Below, in pieces: positions 19,159 to 30,134 of a stretch of DNA of 64,000 nt. Where the stretch lies: NCBI GenBank assembly GCA_029238785.1, contig JAQWFN010000123.1:35416-99415 (forward strand). The letters are read 5' to 3'. The translations under genes and the position numbers were made by a program. Within the stretch, counting starts at the first letter, position 1. Each line of letters begins with the position of its first letter. This stretch comes from Flavobacteriales bacterium. GTDB lineage: Bacteria; Bacteroidota; Bacteroidia; Flavobacteriales_D; Sanyastnellaceae. The notes under the pieces were generated by a model. The model was not told where the DNA came from, searched no databases, and saw only the letters and a program-made list of their open reading frames with translations.

Positions 19159-20685
19159 CTAGATTGCTTTTTTAATCGTATCAGCAAAAGAGGCATTTTC
19201 AATTTTACTATCCACCCACTTGATGAAATCGAAGTATTTAATAACTACACGGTGCTCAGGGTTTTCCATCATCAATTCAAGATCTTCTCTAAATTTAATG
19301 AAGACGTCTTTACGATCGATCACGTTTCCTGCACGAATCAGTTTTCTCATGCTATCGATGATGAGCTTCTCCATGGTGTAGTCTCTTTGTCTTTTGCTCA
19401 AGTAACGATGCGTTGACTTTGTAATGTATTCAAGCAAATCCATATTGCCCAGCTCGAAGTGGATCACCAAATTGAACAATCGAGCATAAGAGTATATATC
19501 CTGGCGAAGGGTATTTTCATTATCGTTCAAGACCTTGTTGATCCAGAAGAGTGCTTTATTGTAAAGTCCCGCACCGAAATAAGCGTATGCAATCTGATAG
19601 AAGAAGGTGAGCTCTTGTTCTTTGTGCATCTTTCCTTCGTAAGCCTCCATTCCCGCAAGAATTTCTTCAACCGCTTCGATACCTCTCTCAAAATCTCCGG
19701 TTTGATGATACATCTGGAGTTCCGCTAGATGTGTATTCCTGAAGATGCTCACGCGTATATCAATGCTCTTGAAGCCTGTCTGACCAACGATACCTCTAGA
19801 CTCCTTAATGATGGCTTTCACAGCACTATAATCTTTACTGTCTAAAAGGCATAGCGTAAGGTTATTGAGGGTTCTTACATAACGCTTGCCAAGGTCTTTC
19901 CGGATGTGTGCGTTATTGTCCAAAATCTCCTTTACCCTACTAAACTTAGTATAAGCCAAGTCGTAATTTCCGTGAGCTAATTGGCAGAAGCCTTGAGTAT
20001 AATAGCAAATGGTAGCCGCTCTGCTGCTAAGTGCTGTATTTTTTCCTTTAATAAGTGGATGATTAGCAATCTCCTCAACCAATCTTCGATCTTCTTCATT
20101 ACGCACAAATCCACCACTTCTGAAGACATAGTTGATTTTGCTGTAGAGCACATGATAAGCAGCTAGGTTTCTCAGTTTCTCTATTACCTCTTGTTCTTCA
20201 ATAATGAGCAAATCGAGATCTTTTGTAAACTGACCATCTTCAAGGGCCTCCTCGAGTAGCATCTTTTCCCAACTAATTAACTCAAAAAGGTAGTAGAACT
20301 TTTCGTGCTCTATGGCCATTTTTTTCGCCCTCATCAAGAATTTATTGCATTCCTTGAACAAGGCTTTATGAAAAAGAATCTCAATATTTTTGATCTCTTG
20401 TTTGAGAATTGAGCTTACAGAATTATCACTATGATAGCTACGAAGGCTCTTTAAGATGAGCTTGTAGAGGTGATTTTTTTCTGAAGGGAAATGCTTGATA
20501 AATGTTTCCTTCCGGAATTGATGCTTTATTGCATTCTCATCATACTCCGTCTGCTTATCAATTGCGTCAAAAATTTTCAAGTAGTTCTTGTCTCCCGTTT
20601 GCAGAGACGAGGCTAGCTTGAAAAAGCGCTTTTCACTTTTACTAAGCGACTTAATGAGTTCAAACAATTCGTTTGATGGCTTCAT
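19159..20685 (-). CDS. Helical-repeat protein of unknown function, Bacteroidota type
   Basis: 508 residues, highly charged, no signal peptide or membrane segment. The start MKPSNELFELIKSLSKSEKR is of a kind I recognise from large uncharacterised cytoplasmic proteins of Bacteroidota. The rest reads as repeated helix pairs resembling TPRs (AYTKFSRVKEIL, IAYAYFGAGLYNKALFWI, FNLVIHFELGNMDLLEYI). No catalytic motif is visible. It is monocistronic, convergent with the PorE-like gene and divergent from the M1 peptidase, from which it is separated by 253 bases. A scaffolding role is only a guess. Confidence 0.75.
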   Translation of the reverse strand: MKPSNELFELIKSLSKSEKRFFKLASSLQTGDKNYLKIFDAIDKQTEYDENAIKHQFRKETFIKHFPSEKNHLYKLILKSLRSYHSDNSVSSILKQEIKNIEILFHKALFKECNKFLMRAKKMAIEHEKFYYLFELISWEKMLLEEALEDGQFTKDLDLLIIEEQEVIEKLRNLAAYHVLYSKINYVFRSGGFVRNEEDRRLVEEIANHPLIKGKNTALSSRAATICYYTQGFCQLAHGNYDLAYTKFSRVKEILDNNAHIRKDLGKRYVRTLNNLTLCLLDSKDYSAVKAIIKESRGIVGQTGFKSIDIRVSIFRNTHLAELQMYHQTGDFERGIEAVEEILAGMEAYEGKMHKEQELTFFYQIAYAYFGAGLYNKALFWINKVLNDNENTLRQDIYSYARLFNLVIHFELGNMDLLEYITKSTHRYLSKRQRDYTMEKLIIDSMRKLIRAGNVIDRKDVFIKFREDLELMMENPEHRVVIKYFDFIKWVDSKIENASFADTIKKAI

Positions 20686-20938
20686 AGGAATTCAATTAAG
20701 TTCCGAGGTTATTTGAGGCAAGTAGTTTCAGTCTTGCAATGCTAAAAGTCTTCTTTTTGAGATAGGCTTCCAACATAAATTTTACAAGAATAAAACCAAT
20801 AACCCTACCTATCAATTAATAAAGAGATGATTTTGTTCATTCCTCATTAAATTCTATAAATGGGAAAACAAGATTTCAATATCCCACAATTCGATAAACC
20901 TACTAGAATGAGTACTTTCAGCAATACAATTTATTACT

Positions 20939-23329
20939 ATGAATATCATGCGTTATCTATTCGCTTTAATTGTCTTCAGCACTATAACTTCTCCCCTAAC
21001 AGCTCAGAAGAATCTCTGCGCACATCGACATCAAGTCAAACGTTTTATGGGAATACAGAAAGCTGATGAATCTCGCAGCGACTCCATAGATGTGACGCAC
21101 ATTTCCTTGGATTTAGACTTCACACAAATGAATGCATTTCAGATCTCTGGCACTTGTGAAATTAGTTTTGAGGCACTTCTTGACAACATTAATCATCTCG
21201 CTCTTGATCTCATAGAAATGGAAGTAAGTAGCGTTACGATGAATGGAGCTGATCTCAATTTTGATTACAACTCACCACTTTTAGTGATCAATTTCGATGA
21301 AAGCATGAACACCGGTGATGGTGGTGTTGTAAACATCGCATATGCAGGTCAACCCCAAGGTGATGCTTCTGGTTGGGGTGGGTTCTATTTCCAAAACAAT
21401 CACGCGTTTAATTTAGGAGTAGGTTTTGATGCTGATCCGCACAACTATGGTCGAGTTTGGTTCCCCTGTTTCGATAACTTTGTTGAACGCAGCACCTTTG
21501 ACATTCAAGTACTCACCAACAACGGAAGAACAGCATATTGTGGTGGTGATTTAGTTGAGCAGCTTGTTGTTGGACAAGATAGTTTACTCAGCCGATGGTC
21601 TATTAATCAGTCCATCCCAAGCTACCTCACGAGTATCGCCGTAGCAAATTACACCCACATTGAAGACAGCTTCGAAAGCATCGATAACTCAAGCATTCCA
21701 ATCTGGCTTGCAGCTCTTCCTGAAGACACTGCACAAGTTCGAGCAAGTTTTATCAATTTAGTTCCTTGTCTTGAAGGTTTTGAGAATAACTATGGAGCAT
21801 ACCGCTGGGATCGCGTTGGCTATGTAATGGTGCCCTTTTCTTCTGGAGCGATGGAGCACGCCACCAATATAGCTTACCCCGCGGCATTCGCTAATGGTAG
21901 TTTAGATTATGAAACACTCATGGCACACGAACTTGCTCACCACTGGTGGGGCGATCTTGTGACCTGCAGAAGACAAGAAGACATGTGGATTAACGAAGGC
22001 ATGGCTTCCTATGCTGAGAGTCTTTTTCTTGAAGCGGTTTATGGTAATGACGCTTATTTAGAAAGCGTATTGGACAATCACAAAGACGTTTTGCTCTACG
22101 CCCATGAGCGCGACGGGGCTCGACTTCCAGTTTCTGGTATTGGTCATGAACACACCTATGGCGACCATGTCTATAACAAAGGCGCTGTAATTGCTCATAA
22201 TCTAAGGAAAGTTATGGGAGATGAAGCTTACTTTGAAGCGGCGAAAGCCTTTCTCGACGCCAATCAGTTCAGTGATGTCAGTAGCCTCGACATGCAGGAT
22301 TTCTTTCAAAACTATACCCTTAAAAACCTGGGTGACTTCTTCAACGGATGGATATTTCAAGAAGGCTTTCCTGATTTCATTCTAAAATCGTGGAGCACAA
22401 CTCAAATTGATAACAGCACAGATTGGAATCTCCAGTACTCGATCAGTCAGCAAAACCATTACAATCCAAGCTTAATTGAATCTCAGTCAATGTTTATCGA
22501 GGCCAGAGGATTTAATGGGGAGTATTTTAGAGAGGAAGTGAATTTAATTGGACAAAATAGTAATGGGTCAATCAACCTTCCATTTCAGGCCAAATGGGTT
22601 TTTCTAGACGATATTTCTCACACCTTACAAGCTTCTCTTTCTGAAGAACAAATGATCAGCGACGATGGCATAACAAATTTCAATCGGGCAGAATTCCGTT
22701 TAGATATTGATACACCTGTGGAGAGTCCTTTTTGGATGCGTGTTGAAAACCACTGGAGCACGGCAGAGAGCGAAGAACAAGAGAATGTTTATCTCTCTGA
22801 TGACCGCTTTTGGCGTGTTTTGGGTGATTTCCCTTCAGGCTTGATTTCCACAGCTCGAATTCGTTATTATGGCAACCCCGATGCGGGAAACTATTTTGAC
22901 CCGAGGTTCTTTGCCGTATTGACAGACCTCGGGATTCCTGAAGACAGTTTGCGCCTTTTCTTTCGTCCCTTACAATCCAATGTTTGGCAAGCTCATCCTC
23001 ATGAATTGGGCGTTCAAGGGAACAACACCAACTACCAAGGACAAATAGAGTTCCCATTAAGTCAGGCCGGTGATTACGCATGGGGAATTGCCTCTGATTT
23101 TGTTGGCGTCGAAGACAAGACTCAAACACAACTCCGTTTATTCCCAAACCCTTGTGGCTCTGATTTGAACGTAAGCGTAAACAAGGAAACAGCTTTTCAA
23201 GTGCTCAATACTTCAGGCCAAATTGTCTTAAGCGGCCAAACAAGCGAGAGAATTGATGTGTCTGAATTGTCCATTGGAAGCTATTTTCTGAAGATGGGCA
23301 ATCAGCTTCTGACTTTCATAAAACAGTAA
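20939..23329 (+). CDS. T9SS-exported M1 family metallo-aminopeptidase
   Basis: 796 residues. Signal peptide 1-22; N-terminal M1 beta domain about 40-235; catalytic domain with zinc site HELAHHWWGD (H330, H334) and the second Glu E353 in INEGMASYAE, giving HEXXH-X18-E; and a C-terminal type A sorting signal starting LRLFPNPCGSDLNVSV. The substrate-binding motif normally GxMEN reads GAMEH (303-307). M1 enzymes remove N-terminal residues from peptides; with the T9SS signal it should work at the surface or outside the cell. A second ATG at codon 4 is an alternative start. The 253 bases upstream hold no convincing gene. The stop codon lies in a hairpin shared with eno. Confidence 0.92.
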   Translation: MNIMRYLFALIVFSTITSPLTAQKNLCAHRHQVKRFMGIQKADESRSDSIDVTHISLDLDFTQMNAFQISGTCEISFEALLDNINHLALDLIEMEVSSVTMNGADLNFDYNSPLLVINFDESMNTGDGGVVNIAYAGQPQGDASGWGGFYFQNNHAFNLGVGFDADPHNYGRVWFPCFDNFVERSTFDIQVLTNNGRTAYCGGDLVEQLVVGQDSLLSRWSINQSIPSYLTSIAVANYTHIEDSFESIDNSSIPIWLAALPEDTAQVRASFINLVPCLEGFENNYGAYRWDRVGYVMVPFSSGAMEHATNIAYPAAFANGSLDYETLMAHELAHHWWGDLVTCRRQEDMWINEGMASYAESLFLEAVYGNDAYLESVLDNHKDVLLYAHERDGARLPVSGIGHEHTYGDHVYNKGAVIAHNLRKVMGDEAYFEAAKAFLDANQFSDVSSLDMQDFFQNYTLKNLGDFFNGWIFQEGFPDFILKSWSTTQIDNSTDWNLQYSISQQNHYNPSLIESQSMFIEARGFNGEYFREEVNLIGQNSNGSINLPFQAKWVFLDDISHTLQASLSEEQMISDDGITNFNRAEFRLDIDTPVESPFWMRVENHWSTAESEEQENVYLSDDRFWRVLGDFPSGLISTARIRYYGNPDAGNYFDPRFFAVLTDLGIPEDSLRLFFRPLQSNVWQAHPHELGVQGNNTNYQGQIEFPLSQAGDYAWGIASDFVGVEDKTQTQLRLFPNPCGSDLNVSVNKETAFQVLNTSGQIVLSGQTSERIDVSELSIGSYFLKMGNQLLTFIKQ

Positions 23330-23372
23330 GCCCCTAACCAGAAGGCTAAGGGCTTAAATAGTGATCTTTTTT
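23327..23372. terminator. Possible terminator between the M1 peptidase and eno
   Basis: TAAGCCC (23327-23333, including the M1 stop codon) pairs with GGGCTTA (23350-23356). On the plus strand a T run follows about ten bases later, so termination may be inefficient. The minus-strand reading lacks a good T run. Confidence 0.45.
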
Positions 23373-23378
23373 AAAATC

Positions 23379-24671
<1,293 letters not shown>

Positions 24672-24676
24672 CTATT

Positions 24677-25786
24677 TTAATTAAGGTGTTTTTTCATGTT
24701 TTCGACAAAGGTATCGAAAAGGTAGCGGCTATCATGCGGACCAGCAGAAGCTTCTGGGTGATATTGCACAGAGAAAACAGGTCTATTCTTGAGACGAATT
24801 CCTGCTAGAGTGCCATCGTTCAAATGAAGATGAGTTACCACAAGATCTTCGCGTTTTTCGGCTTCTTCACGATTCACAACAAATCCATGATTTTGCGAAG
24901 TCACCTCACATTTTCCCGTTTCAATATTTTTAATTGGATGATTCACTCCTCGATGTCCGTTGAACATCTTTTCCGTTTTCAAACCTTGGCTTAAAGCAAT
25001 GACTTGGTGTCCAAGACAGATTCCAAATACTGGGATATCAGCATCGATTAAGGTTTTTACATTAGCAATGGTATCCAACATTGCTTGCGGATCTCCTGGT
25101 CCGTTAGAAAGCATTATTCCATCCGGTTTTGAAGCAATGATGTCAGCGGGTGTTGTGTGCATAGGATAAACCGTTACATGGCAACCACGCTCGGTGAGGC
25201 ATCTAATGATATTGGTTTTCACACCTAAGTCGAGAAGCGCTACTTTGAGAGTAGCATTTTGATCTCCAACTTGGTAGATTTCTTTAGTAGAAACTTTGGA
25301 GCTGAGCTCAAGGCCTTCCATAGAAGGTACTTGTTTCACTGATTTTTGGAGTTCTTCTATTGGGGTTCCATCGCTGCAAATGATGGCATTCATAGCACCT
25401 CTTTCTCTGATATACCTTACAAGTGCTCGGGTGTCGACATCACAGATAGCAACAACGCCGTCTTTCTCGAGATAGTCTTGAAGCGAAGCGTTTCCTGCTA
25501 TTCTACTATAAATTTCAGAGAATTTTTTCGAAACGATCCCGGCGATTTTCAAGCCGTCAGATTCCACTTCATCTGGATGCACACCGTAGTTACCGATATG
25601 AGAGGTGGTCATGATAAGAATTTGACCGAGATAGCTAGGATCTGTGAAGATCTCTTGATAGCCGTACATTCCTGTATTAAATGCGATTTCTCCGCTTGTT
25701 TGGCCTATTACGCCAGCTGCTTTACCGTTGAAGACTGTTCCATCTTCAAGCACAAGTACTGCATTCTGATGATTCTCTGTTTGCAT
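24677..25786 (-). CDS. carA: Carbamoyl-phosphate synthase small subunit
   Basis: 369 residues from the ATG at 25786 (MQTENHQNAVLVLEDGTVF); an in-frame start at 25849 would add 21 residues unlike the family and run through the promoter box. Glutamine amidotransferase subunit: it frees ammonia from glutamine for carbamoyl phosphate, used in arginine and pyrimidine synthesis. N-terminal small-subunit domain about 1-150, then a class I glutaminase with nucleophile Cys in FGICLGHQ and the His/Glu pair in YHPEASAGP. carB is not in the window. It lies upstream of eno. Confidence 0.96.
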   Translation of the reverse strand: MQTENHQNAVLVLEDGTVFNGKAAGVIGQTSGEIAFNTGMYGYQEIFTDPSYLGQILIMTTSHIGNYGVHPDEVESDGLKIAGIVSKKFSEIYSRIAGNASLQDYLEKDGVVAICDVDTRALVRYIRERGAMNAIICSDGTPIEELQKSVKQVPSMEGLELSSKVSTKEIYQVGDQNATLKVALLDLGVKTNIIRCLTERGCHVTVYPMHTTPADIIASKPDGIMLSNGPGDPQAMLDTIANVKTLIDADIPVFGICLGHQVIALSQGLKTEKMFNGHRGVNHPIKNIETGKCEVTSQNHGFVVNREEAEKREDLVVTHLHLNDGTLAGIRLKNRPVFSVQYHPEASAGPHDSRYLFDTFVENMKKHLN

Positions 25787-25790
25787 GTGG

Positions 25791-25798
25791 CAAAGATA
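25791..25798 (-). promoter_or_regulatory. -7 box (TATCTTTG) abutting the carA start codon
   Basis: A full TANNTTTG match ends four bases before the ATG, so the transcript should start at or about one base before it. No TTG stands at the standard -33 position. It supports the 25786 start over the longer reading frame. Confidence 0.5.
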
Positions 25799-25855
25799 CA
25801 TTTTGGTGATGAAGTAGCGGGTATAAGGGCTACTTGAAGATTTCAACACCTATTG

Positions 25856-25893
25856 AACAAAAAAAAGGATAGTCAATAAGACTATCCTTTTAA
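25856..25893 (-). terminator. Terminator of the ribosomal protein operon
   Basis: Minus-strand arms AAAAGGATAGTC and GACTATCCTTTT, five-base loop, followed by more T. It begins about 25 bases past the rplQ stop codon and separates the cluster from carA. Confidence 0.9.
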
Positions 25894-25917
25894 TAAGTAT
25901 TCATAAAAGCGCATCAT

Positions 25918-26460
25918 TTACGCTTCTTTATTTTCTTCCGCTGCATCTGTTCCGTCCGCTTTATCTTGAACGTCTTCAGCTGCTTCAGTGCTTGCTTCTT
26001 TCACTTCGCTTGCTGTTTCAGCAGCAACATCAGTTACTTTCTTAGCACCTCCTCTTCGGCTTCTTCTTGTTTTAGCTTTCTTCTCACCACCTCCGTAAAG
26101 GTCGTTAAAGTCAACTAATTCGATCATGCACATTTCCGCGCTATCACCTAAACGGTAACCCGTTTTAATGATTCTCGTGTATCCACCTTCTCTAGTTGCT
26201 ACTTTCGGAGCAATTTCTCTAAAGAGTTCAGTTACTGCATATTTGTTTCTCAAGTAAGAAAAACAAACACGACGAGAGTGCGTTGAATCGTCTTTTGATT
26301 TTGTAATCAAAGGCTCTACATACATGCGAAGTGCTTTCGCTTTGGCTACCGTGGTATTGATTCTTTTGTGTTCAATAAGCGAAGAAGCCATGTTAGCTAG
26401 CATCGCCTGACGGTGAGCACTTTTTCTACCAAGGTGGTTAAATTTTTTACCGTGTCTCAT
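25918..26460 (-). CDS. rplQ: 50S ribosomal protein L17 with acidic C-terminal tail
   Basis: 180 residues. The first about 120 match L17 ([20 protein letters not shown] at the start, then [14 protein letters not shown]). The remaining about 60 are a basic patch ([12 protein letters not shown]) followed by an Ala/Glu/Asp-rich tail of low complexity that many other L17s lack. L17 sits near the peptide exit tunnel. Last gene of the cluster, 36 bases after rpoA, with the terminator right behind. Confidence 0.97.
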   Translation of the reverse strand: MRHGKKFNHLGRKSAHRQAMLANMASSLIEHKRINTTVAKAKALRMYVEPLITKSKDDSTHSRRVCFSYLRNKYAVTELFREIAPKVATREGGYTRIIKTGYRLGDSAEMCMIELVDFNDLYGGGEKKAKTRRSRRGGAKKVTDVAAETASEVKEASTEAAEDVQDKADGTDAAEENKEA

Positions 26461-26496
26461 GGTTATAGGTGTTCAATAAGTCTGGGACTTATCCGC

Positions 26497-27489
26497 TTAT
26501 TCTTTATCTAATTTATATTTAGCTACATTCATTCCGAATGACAGCCCTTTATTGTCAACTAGGTCTTCCAACTCAGTTAAAGACTTTTTACCGAAGTTTC
26601 TGAACTTCAATAAATCGTTTTTATTGTAAGATACCAAGTCACCTAAAGATTCGATATCAGCAGCCTTAAGGCAGTTGAGTGCTCTCACAGACAAGTCCAT
26701 ATCAACCAATTTGGTTTTAAGCAATTGTCTCATGTGAAGAGAAGTCTCATCAAATTCCTCTGTTTCCGCTTTTTCTTCACTTTCAAGTGTGATTTTCTCA
26801 TCACTGAAAAGCATGAAATGGTGGATAAGGATTTTAGCTGCTTCTTGAAGAGCATCTTTAGGAGAGATAGATCCATCACAGTCGATGTCCATGATCAATT
26901 TCTCATAATCCGTTTTTTGCTCTACACGGAAGTTTTCGATGGTGTATTTTACGTTTCTGATCGGTGTGAAGATAGAATCGATGAAGATTGTTCCGATAGA
27001 AGCACCTTCCACTCTATTTTCTTCAGAAGGAACATATCCACGACCTTTCGTGATGTTCACTTCCATGTTGATCTTAACGCTAGGATCCATCTTACAGATC
27101 ACGTGATCTGGGTTCAATACTTGGAAAGCGCTTGTAAATTTCCCGAGGTCTCCCGCGGTCAAAACATCTTGTCCTGTAATGTTTACCAAAACACGCTCCG
27201 TATCTGTATCAGCGATTTGTTGTTTGAAACGAACTTGCTTAAGGTTCAAGATCATTTCAGTTACATCTTCAACAATACCTTTCACAGTTGCGAACTCGTG
27301 GTCCACACCTTCCATTTTCAATGAAGTGATTGCATATCCTTCAAGAGAAGAGAGAAGAATCCTGCGCAAGGCATTTCCGATGGTGATACCGAAACCTGGT
27401 TCCAGTGGTCTGAATTCGAACTGACCTTTAAAGTCGTTCGATTCAATCATGATTACTTTATCTGGTTTCTGAAAATCTAGAATAGCCAT
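26497..27489 (-). CDS. rpoA: DNA-directed RNA polymerase alpha subunit
   Basis: 330 residues from the ATG at 27489 ([12 protein letters not shown]); an in-frame TTG two codons upstream is less likely. N-terminal dimerisation domain with [20 protein letters not shown], flexible linker about 230-250, and alpha-CTD with [19 protein letters not shown] and [15 protein letters not shown], the helix-hairpin-helix that contacts upstream DNA. Placed as in other alpha operons between rpsD and rplQ. Confidence 0.98.
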   Translation of the reverse strand: MAILDFQKPDKVIMIESNDFKGQFEFRPLEPGFGITIGNALRRILLSSLEGYAITSLKMEGVDHEFATVKGIVEDVTEMILNLKQVRFKQQIADTDTERVLVNITGQDVLTAGDLGKFTSAFQVLNPDHVICKMDPSVKINMEVNITKGRGYVPSEENRVEGASIGTIFIDSIFTPIRNVKYTIENFRVEQKTDYEKLIMDIDCDGSISPKDALQEAAKILIHHFMLFSDEKITLESEEKAETEEFDETSLHMRQLLKTKLVDMDLSVRALNCLKAADIESLGDLVSYNKNDLLKFRNFGKKSLTELEDLVDNKGLSFGMNVAKYKLDKE

Positions 27490-27510
27490 ATTCAATGCGA
27501 GGATTAGTTA

Positions 27511-28116
27511 TTATTTAGAGTACAACTCGACGATCAATTGTTCCTTGATGTTTTCAGGGATTTGATCACGTGTGGGAATAGCCAGGAATGAACCTGTCAT
27601 TGCTTGTGTGTTCCAATCCAACCAATCGTGCTTGCTGCTTCCAGAAGAAAGCGAGTTTGTGATTGTTTCAAGTGATTTAGAACGCTCTCTTACTCCAACA
27701 ACATCACCTGGACGCAATTGGTAAGAAGGAATATTCACGAGTTGACCATTAACAGTAATGTGACGGTGTGAAACCAACTGACGAGCTCCACGTCTTGTAG
27801 GTGCGATACCTAGACGGTAAACTGTGTTGTCCAATCTGCTTTCGCACAATTGAAGTAGGATTTCACCAGTAATACCTTGCTTCGATGATGCTTTCTTAAA
27901 CATGTTCGAAAACTGACGTTCAAGAATACCATAGGTATACTTTGCTTTTTGCTTTTCTGCCAACTGAACTGAGTATTCCGATTGTTTCGGTCTACGCTTG
28001 TTAGGTCCATGTTGACCAGGGCCATAAGCTCTTTTTTCAAGGGCCTTGTCAGGGCCAAAGATTGGTTCACGGAATCTACGTGCAATCTTCGATTTGGGTC
28101 CTCTATATCTTGCCAT
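27511..28116 (-). CDS. rpsD: 30S ribosomal protein S4 (zinc-free type)
   Basis: 201 residues. Start [15 protein letters not shown]; the S4 RNA-binding domain is at about 90-155 ([22 protein letters not shown] cut across residues about 90-110, and [14 protein letters not shown]). The N-terminal region lacks the four Cys found in zinc-binding S4 proteins. S4 starts 30S assembly on 16S rRNA and, in E. coli, represses the alpha operon by binding its mRNA. Confidence 0.97.
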   Translation of the reverse strand: MARYRGPKSKIARRFREPIFGPDKALEKRAYGPGQHGPNKRRPKQSEYSVQLAEKQKAKYTYGILERQFSNMFKKASSKQGITGEILLQLCESRLDNTVYRLGIAPTRRGARQLVSHRHITVNGQLVNIPSYQLRPGDVVGVRERSKSLETITNSLSSGSSKHDWLDWNTQAMTGSFLAIPTRDQIPENIKEQLIVELYSK

Positions 28117-28142
28117 GTCTTTTCTTCTTTAACTAACAGCGA

Positions 28143-28526
28143 TTATACTCTTCTTCTTTTCGGTGGACGACATCCGTTGTGCGGCATTGGGGTCACATCC
28201 ATGATTTCAGTTACTTCGATCCCCATGTTGTGGATCGCACGGATAGCAGATTCTCTACCACCCCCTGGTCCTTTTACAAAGACTTTCACTTTGCGTAGTC
28301 CAAGTTCGTAAGCCTCTTTACCACAGTCTTCAGCTGCTACTTGAGCAGCATAAGGGGTGTTTTTCTTCGACCCACGGAATCCCATTTTTCCAGCGCTTGA
28401 CCAAGAGATTACTTGACCCTGGTTGTTGGTTAACGAGATAATGATGTTGTTAAAGGATGCTTGTACGTGCAATTGTCCAACTGCATCAACTTTAACCTTT
28501 TTCTTTTTCTTGACGTTCTTAGCCAT
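28143..28526 (-). CDS. rpsK: 30S ribosomal protein S11
   Basis: 127 residues with a Lys-rich N-terminus ([14 protein letters not shown]) and the conserved [30 protein letters not shown] and C-terminal [13 protein letters not shown]. Part of the 30S platform near the Shine-Dalgarno helix. Preceded by the widest internal gap of the cluster, 61 bases, which can form two hairpins. Confidence 0.98.
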   Translation of the reverse strand: MAKNVKKKKKVKVDAVGQLHVQASFNNIIISLTNNQGQVISWSSAGKMGFRGSKKNTPYAAQVAAEDCGKEAYELGLRKVKVFVKGPGGGRESAIRAIHNMGIEVTEIMDVTPMPHNGCRPPKRRRV

Positions 28527-28587
28527 GACATTTATTGTTCAGGTGCTCAGTTCATAATGAACTCGAATGGGGTTCGTCCCCTAATTA
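28527..28587 (-). ncRNA. Two small hairpins in the rpsM-rpsK intercistronic RNA
   Basis: On the transcript, GGGG-ACGAA-CCCC (28569-28581) is followed by AGTTCA-TTA-TGAACT (28549-28563). The second has six perfect pairs. No T run follows, so they are not terminators; possible roles are mRNA processing, stability or ribosomal protein binding. This is structure seen by eye only. Confidence 0.35.
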
Positions 28588-28965
28588 TTACTTAGCTGCT
28601 TTCTTTTTGTTTGCAACTGTCTTTCTTCTACCTTTTCTGGTACGCGAGTTGTTTTTGGTGCGCTGACCTCTCAAAGGCAAACCAACACGGTGACGAATTC
28701 CTCGGTAACAACCGATATCCATCAAACGCTTGATGTGTGTTTGAGTTTCAGAACGTAATTCACCTTCAACTTTAAAGCTTTCTTGGATGTAACCACGAAT
28801 TTTTGCCAAATCGTCATCATTCCAATCTTGTACTTTCTTGTTGAGGTCAACTTCCGCTGCCATCAAAATTTCCTTCGCACGGCTGCTGCCGATCCCGTAA
28901 ATATACGTCAGACCGATTTCGCCTCGCTTGTTTCTTGGTAAATCAATACCTGCTATCCTAGCCAT
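28588..28965 (-). CDS. rpsM: 30S ribosomal protein S13
   Basis: 125 residues. Start [20 protein letters not shown], then [13 protein letters not shown] helix-hairpin-helix and the basic tail [20 protein letters not shown] that reaches toward the P-site tRNA. 29 bases after rpmJ. In E. coli this gene opens the alpha operon; here no promoter or terminator separates it from infA-rpmJ. Confidence 0.98.
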   Translation of the reverse strand: MARIAGIDLPRNKRGEIGLTYIYGIGSSRAKEILMAAEVDLNKKVQDWNDDDLAKIRGYIQESFKVEGELRSETQTHIKRLMDIGCYRGIRHRVGLPLRGQRTKNNSRTRKGRRKTVANKKKAAK

Positions 28966-28994
28966 ATTTCAATCGTTTAAACGGAGGATTGAGA

Positions 28995-29111
28995 TCAACC
29001 CTGACGTTGTTTAAATTTTGGGTTCTTTTTGTTGATTACATAAAGACGTCCTTTTCTTCGGACAATCTTACAGTCAGCTGAACGCTTCTTAAGTGATGCA
29101 CGTACTTTCAT
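28995..29111 (-). CDS. rpmJ: 50S ribosomal protein L36, zinc-free type
   Basis: 38 residues, ATG at 29111, TGA at 28995-28997. It begins [20 protein letters not shown] and ends KQRQG, the exact family length. In zinc-binding L36 the ligands are Cys11, Cys14, Cys27 and His33; here they are Ser11, Cys14, Asn27 and Phe33, so no zinc site can form. It lies two bases after infA, the usual infA-rpmJ-rpsM order. Confidence 0.95.
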   Translation of the reverse strand: MKVRASLKKRSADCKIVRRKGRLYVINKKNPKFKQRQG

Positions 29112-29113
29112 CT

Positions 29114-29335
29114 TTACTTTTTATATCTGAAGGTTATCCTTCCTTTAGTCAAATCATAAGGCGACATTTCCACTTTAATTCGATCTCCTGGTAGAATTTT
29201 GATGTAATGCATTCGCATCTTTCCGGAGATATGAGCTGTGATCACGTGACCGTTTTCCAACTCTACTCTAAACATCGCATTCGATAATGCTTCTATAATG
29301 GTCCCATCCTGGGAAATCGAGGCTTGTTTCGCCAT
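29114..29335 (-). CDS. infA: Translation initiation factor IF-1
   Basis: 73 residues, one S1-type OB fold: [40 protein letters not shown] and [17 protein letters not shown] are all family blocks. IF-1 occupies the A site of the 30S subunit during initiation. Between map and rpmJ, with gaps of five and two bases. Confidence 0.98.
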   Translation of the reverse strand: MAKQASISQDGTIIEALSNAMFRVELENGHVITAHISGKMRMHYIKILPGDRIKVEMSPYDLTKGRITFRYKK

Positions 29336-29340
29336 ATTTA

Positions 29341-30129
29341 TTATTTCTCTTTTAATACTTCTTCAATCCACTTGAATGTCGACAAGACTTCTGCTTTACC
29401 CTTACGGATAACAACATCATGTTCAAAGTGTGCACTTGGTAATCCATCGGCTGTGACTATTGTCCAGCCATCTTCTGCTTGACGAACTTCCTTCACCCCC
29501 AGGTTGATCATTGGCTCAATCGCCAAAACCAATCCTTCGCGTAACTTCAATCCATTTCCGCGTCTACCATAGTTAGGTACTTCAGGGCTTTCATGAAGGC
29601 TTCTTCCGAGTCCATGTCCCACCAATTCACGAACAACTCCATATCCATGACGCTCTGCATGATTTTGAACCGCGTAACCAATGTCACCAATTCTCAATCC
29701 TGCGATCGCCTGTTCGATGGCTAAATTCAAACTCTCTTTCGTTACCTTCAAGAGTTCTTCCACCTCTGCTGAGATATTACCAACAGCGAAGGTGTAAGCT
29801 GAATCGCCATAAAAGCCATTCTTGAGTACACCACAGTCAACCGAAACTATATCGCCTTCTTCAAGAGGACGATTGTTTGGAATTCCATGTACCACTTCTG
29901 CATTAACCGAGGTACACAAACTGTTTGGAAATCCACCGTAGCCTTTAAAGCCCGGTACCGCATCATTATCTCTAATGAATTCTTCCGCAACAGCGTCAAG
30001 TTCAAGTGTAGTTACACCTGGCTTAACCATTTTGGCCACCTCAGCCAAAGTCTTCCCAACAAGCAAAGAACTTTCTCGGAGTAATCCGATTTCATCTTCA
30101 GTTTTATAGTATACCTTACCTTTTCCCAT
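29341..30129 (-). CDS. map: Methionine aminopeptidase, type I
   Basis: 262 residues, pita-bread fold. Metal ligands are visible: Asp in [19 protein letters not shown] (two Asp), His in [16 protein letters not shown], Glu in LVLAIEPM and Glu near the end in HFEHDVVI. Substrate His is in VVHGIPN. It removes the first Met from new proteins. Located between secY and infA. Confidence 0.97.
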   Translation of the reverse strand: MGKGKVYYKTEDEIGLLRESSLLVGKTLAEVAKMVKPGVTTLELDAVAEEFIRDNDAVPGFKGYGGFPNSLCTSVNAEVVHGIPNNRPLEEGDIVSVDCGVLKNGFYGDSAYTFAVGNISAEVEELLKVTKESLNLAIEQAIAGLRIGDIGYAVQNHAERHGYGVVRELVGHGLGRSLHESPEVPNYGRRGNGLKLREGLVLAIEPMINLGVKEVRQAEDGWTIVTADGLPSAHFEHDVVIRKGKAEVLSTFKWIEEVLKEK

Positions 30130-30134
30130 GGGGA

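Noticed and set aside
20860..21066. 68-codon frame starting in the gap before the M1 peptidase
   Set aside because: It runs out of frame into the M1 gene and codes nothing familiar; the gap itself (20686-20938) shows no clear gene.
22680..23147. 155-codon open frame antisense to the M1 peptidase gene
   Set aside because: Its composition is a shadow of the coding strand, with no signal or family pattern, and it lies wholly inside a solid gene.
25346..25837. 163-codon plus-strand frame over carA
   Set aside because: Antisense shadow of carA that also crosses its promoter.
26725..27324. 199-codon open frame antisense to rpoA
   Set aside because: Fully inside rpoA on the other strand, with Phe/Cys/Arg-rich shadow sequence.
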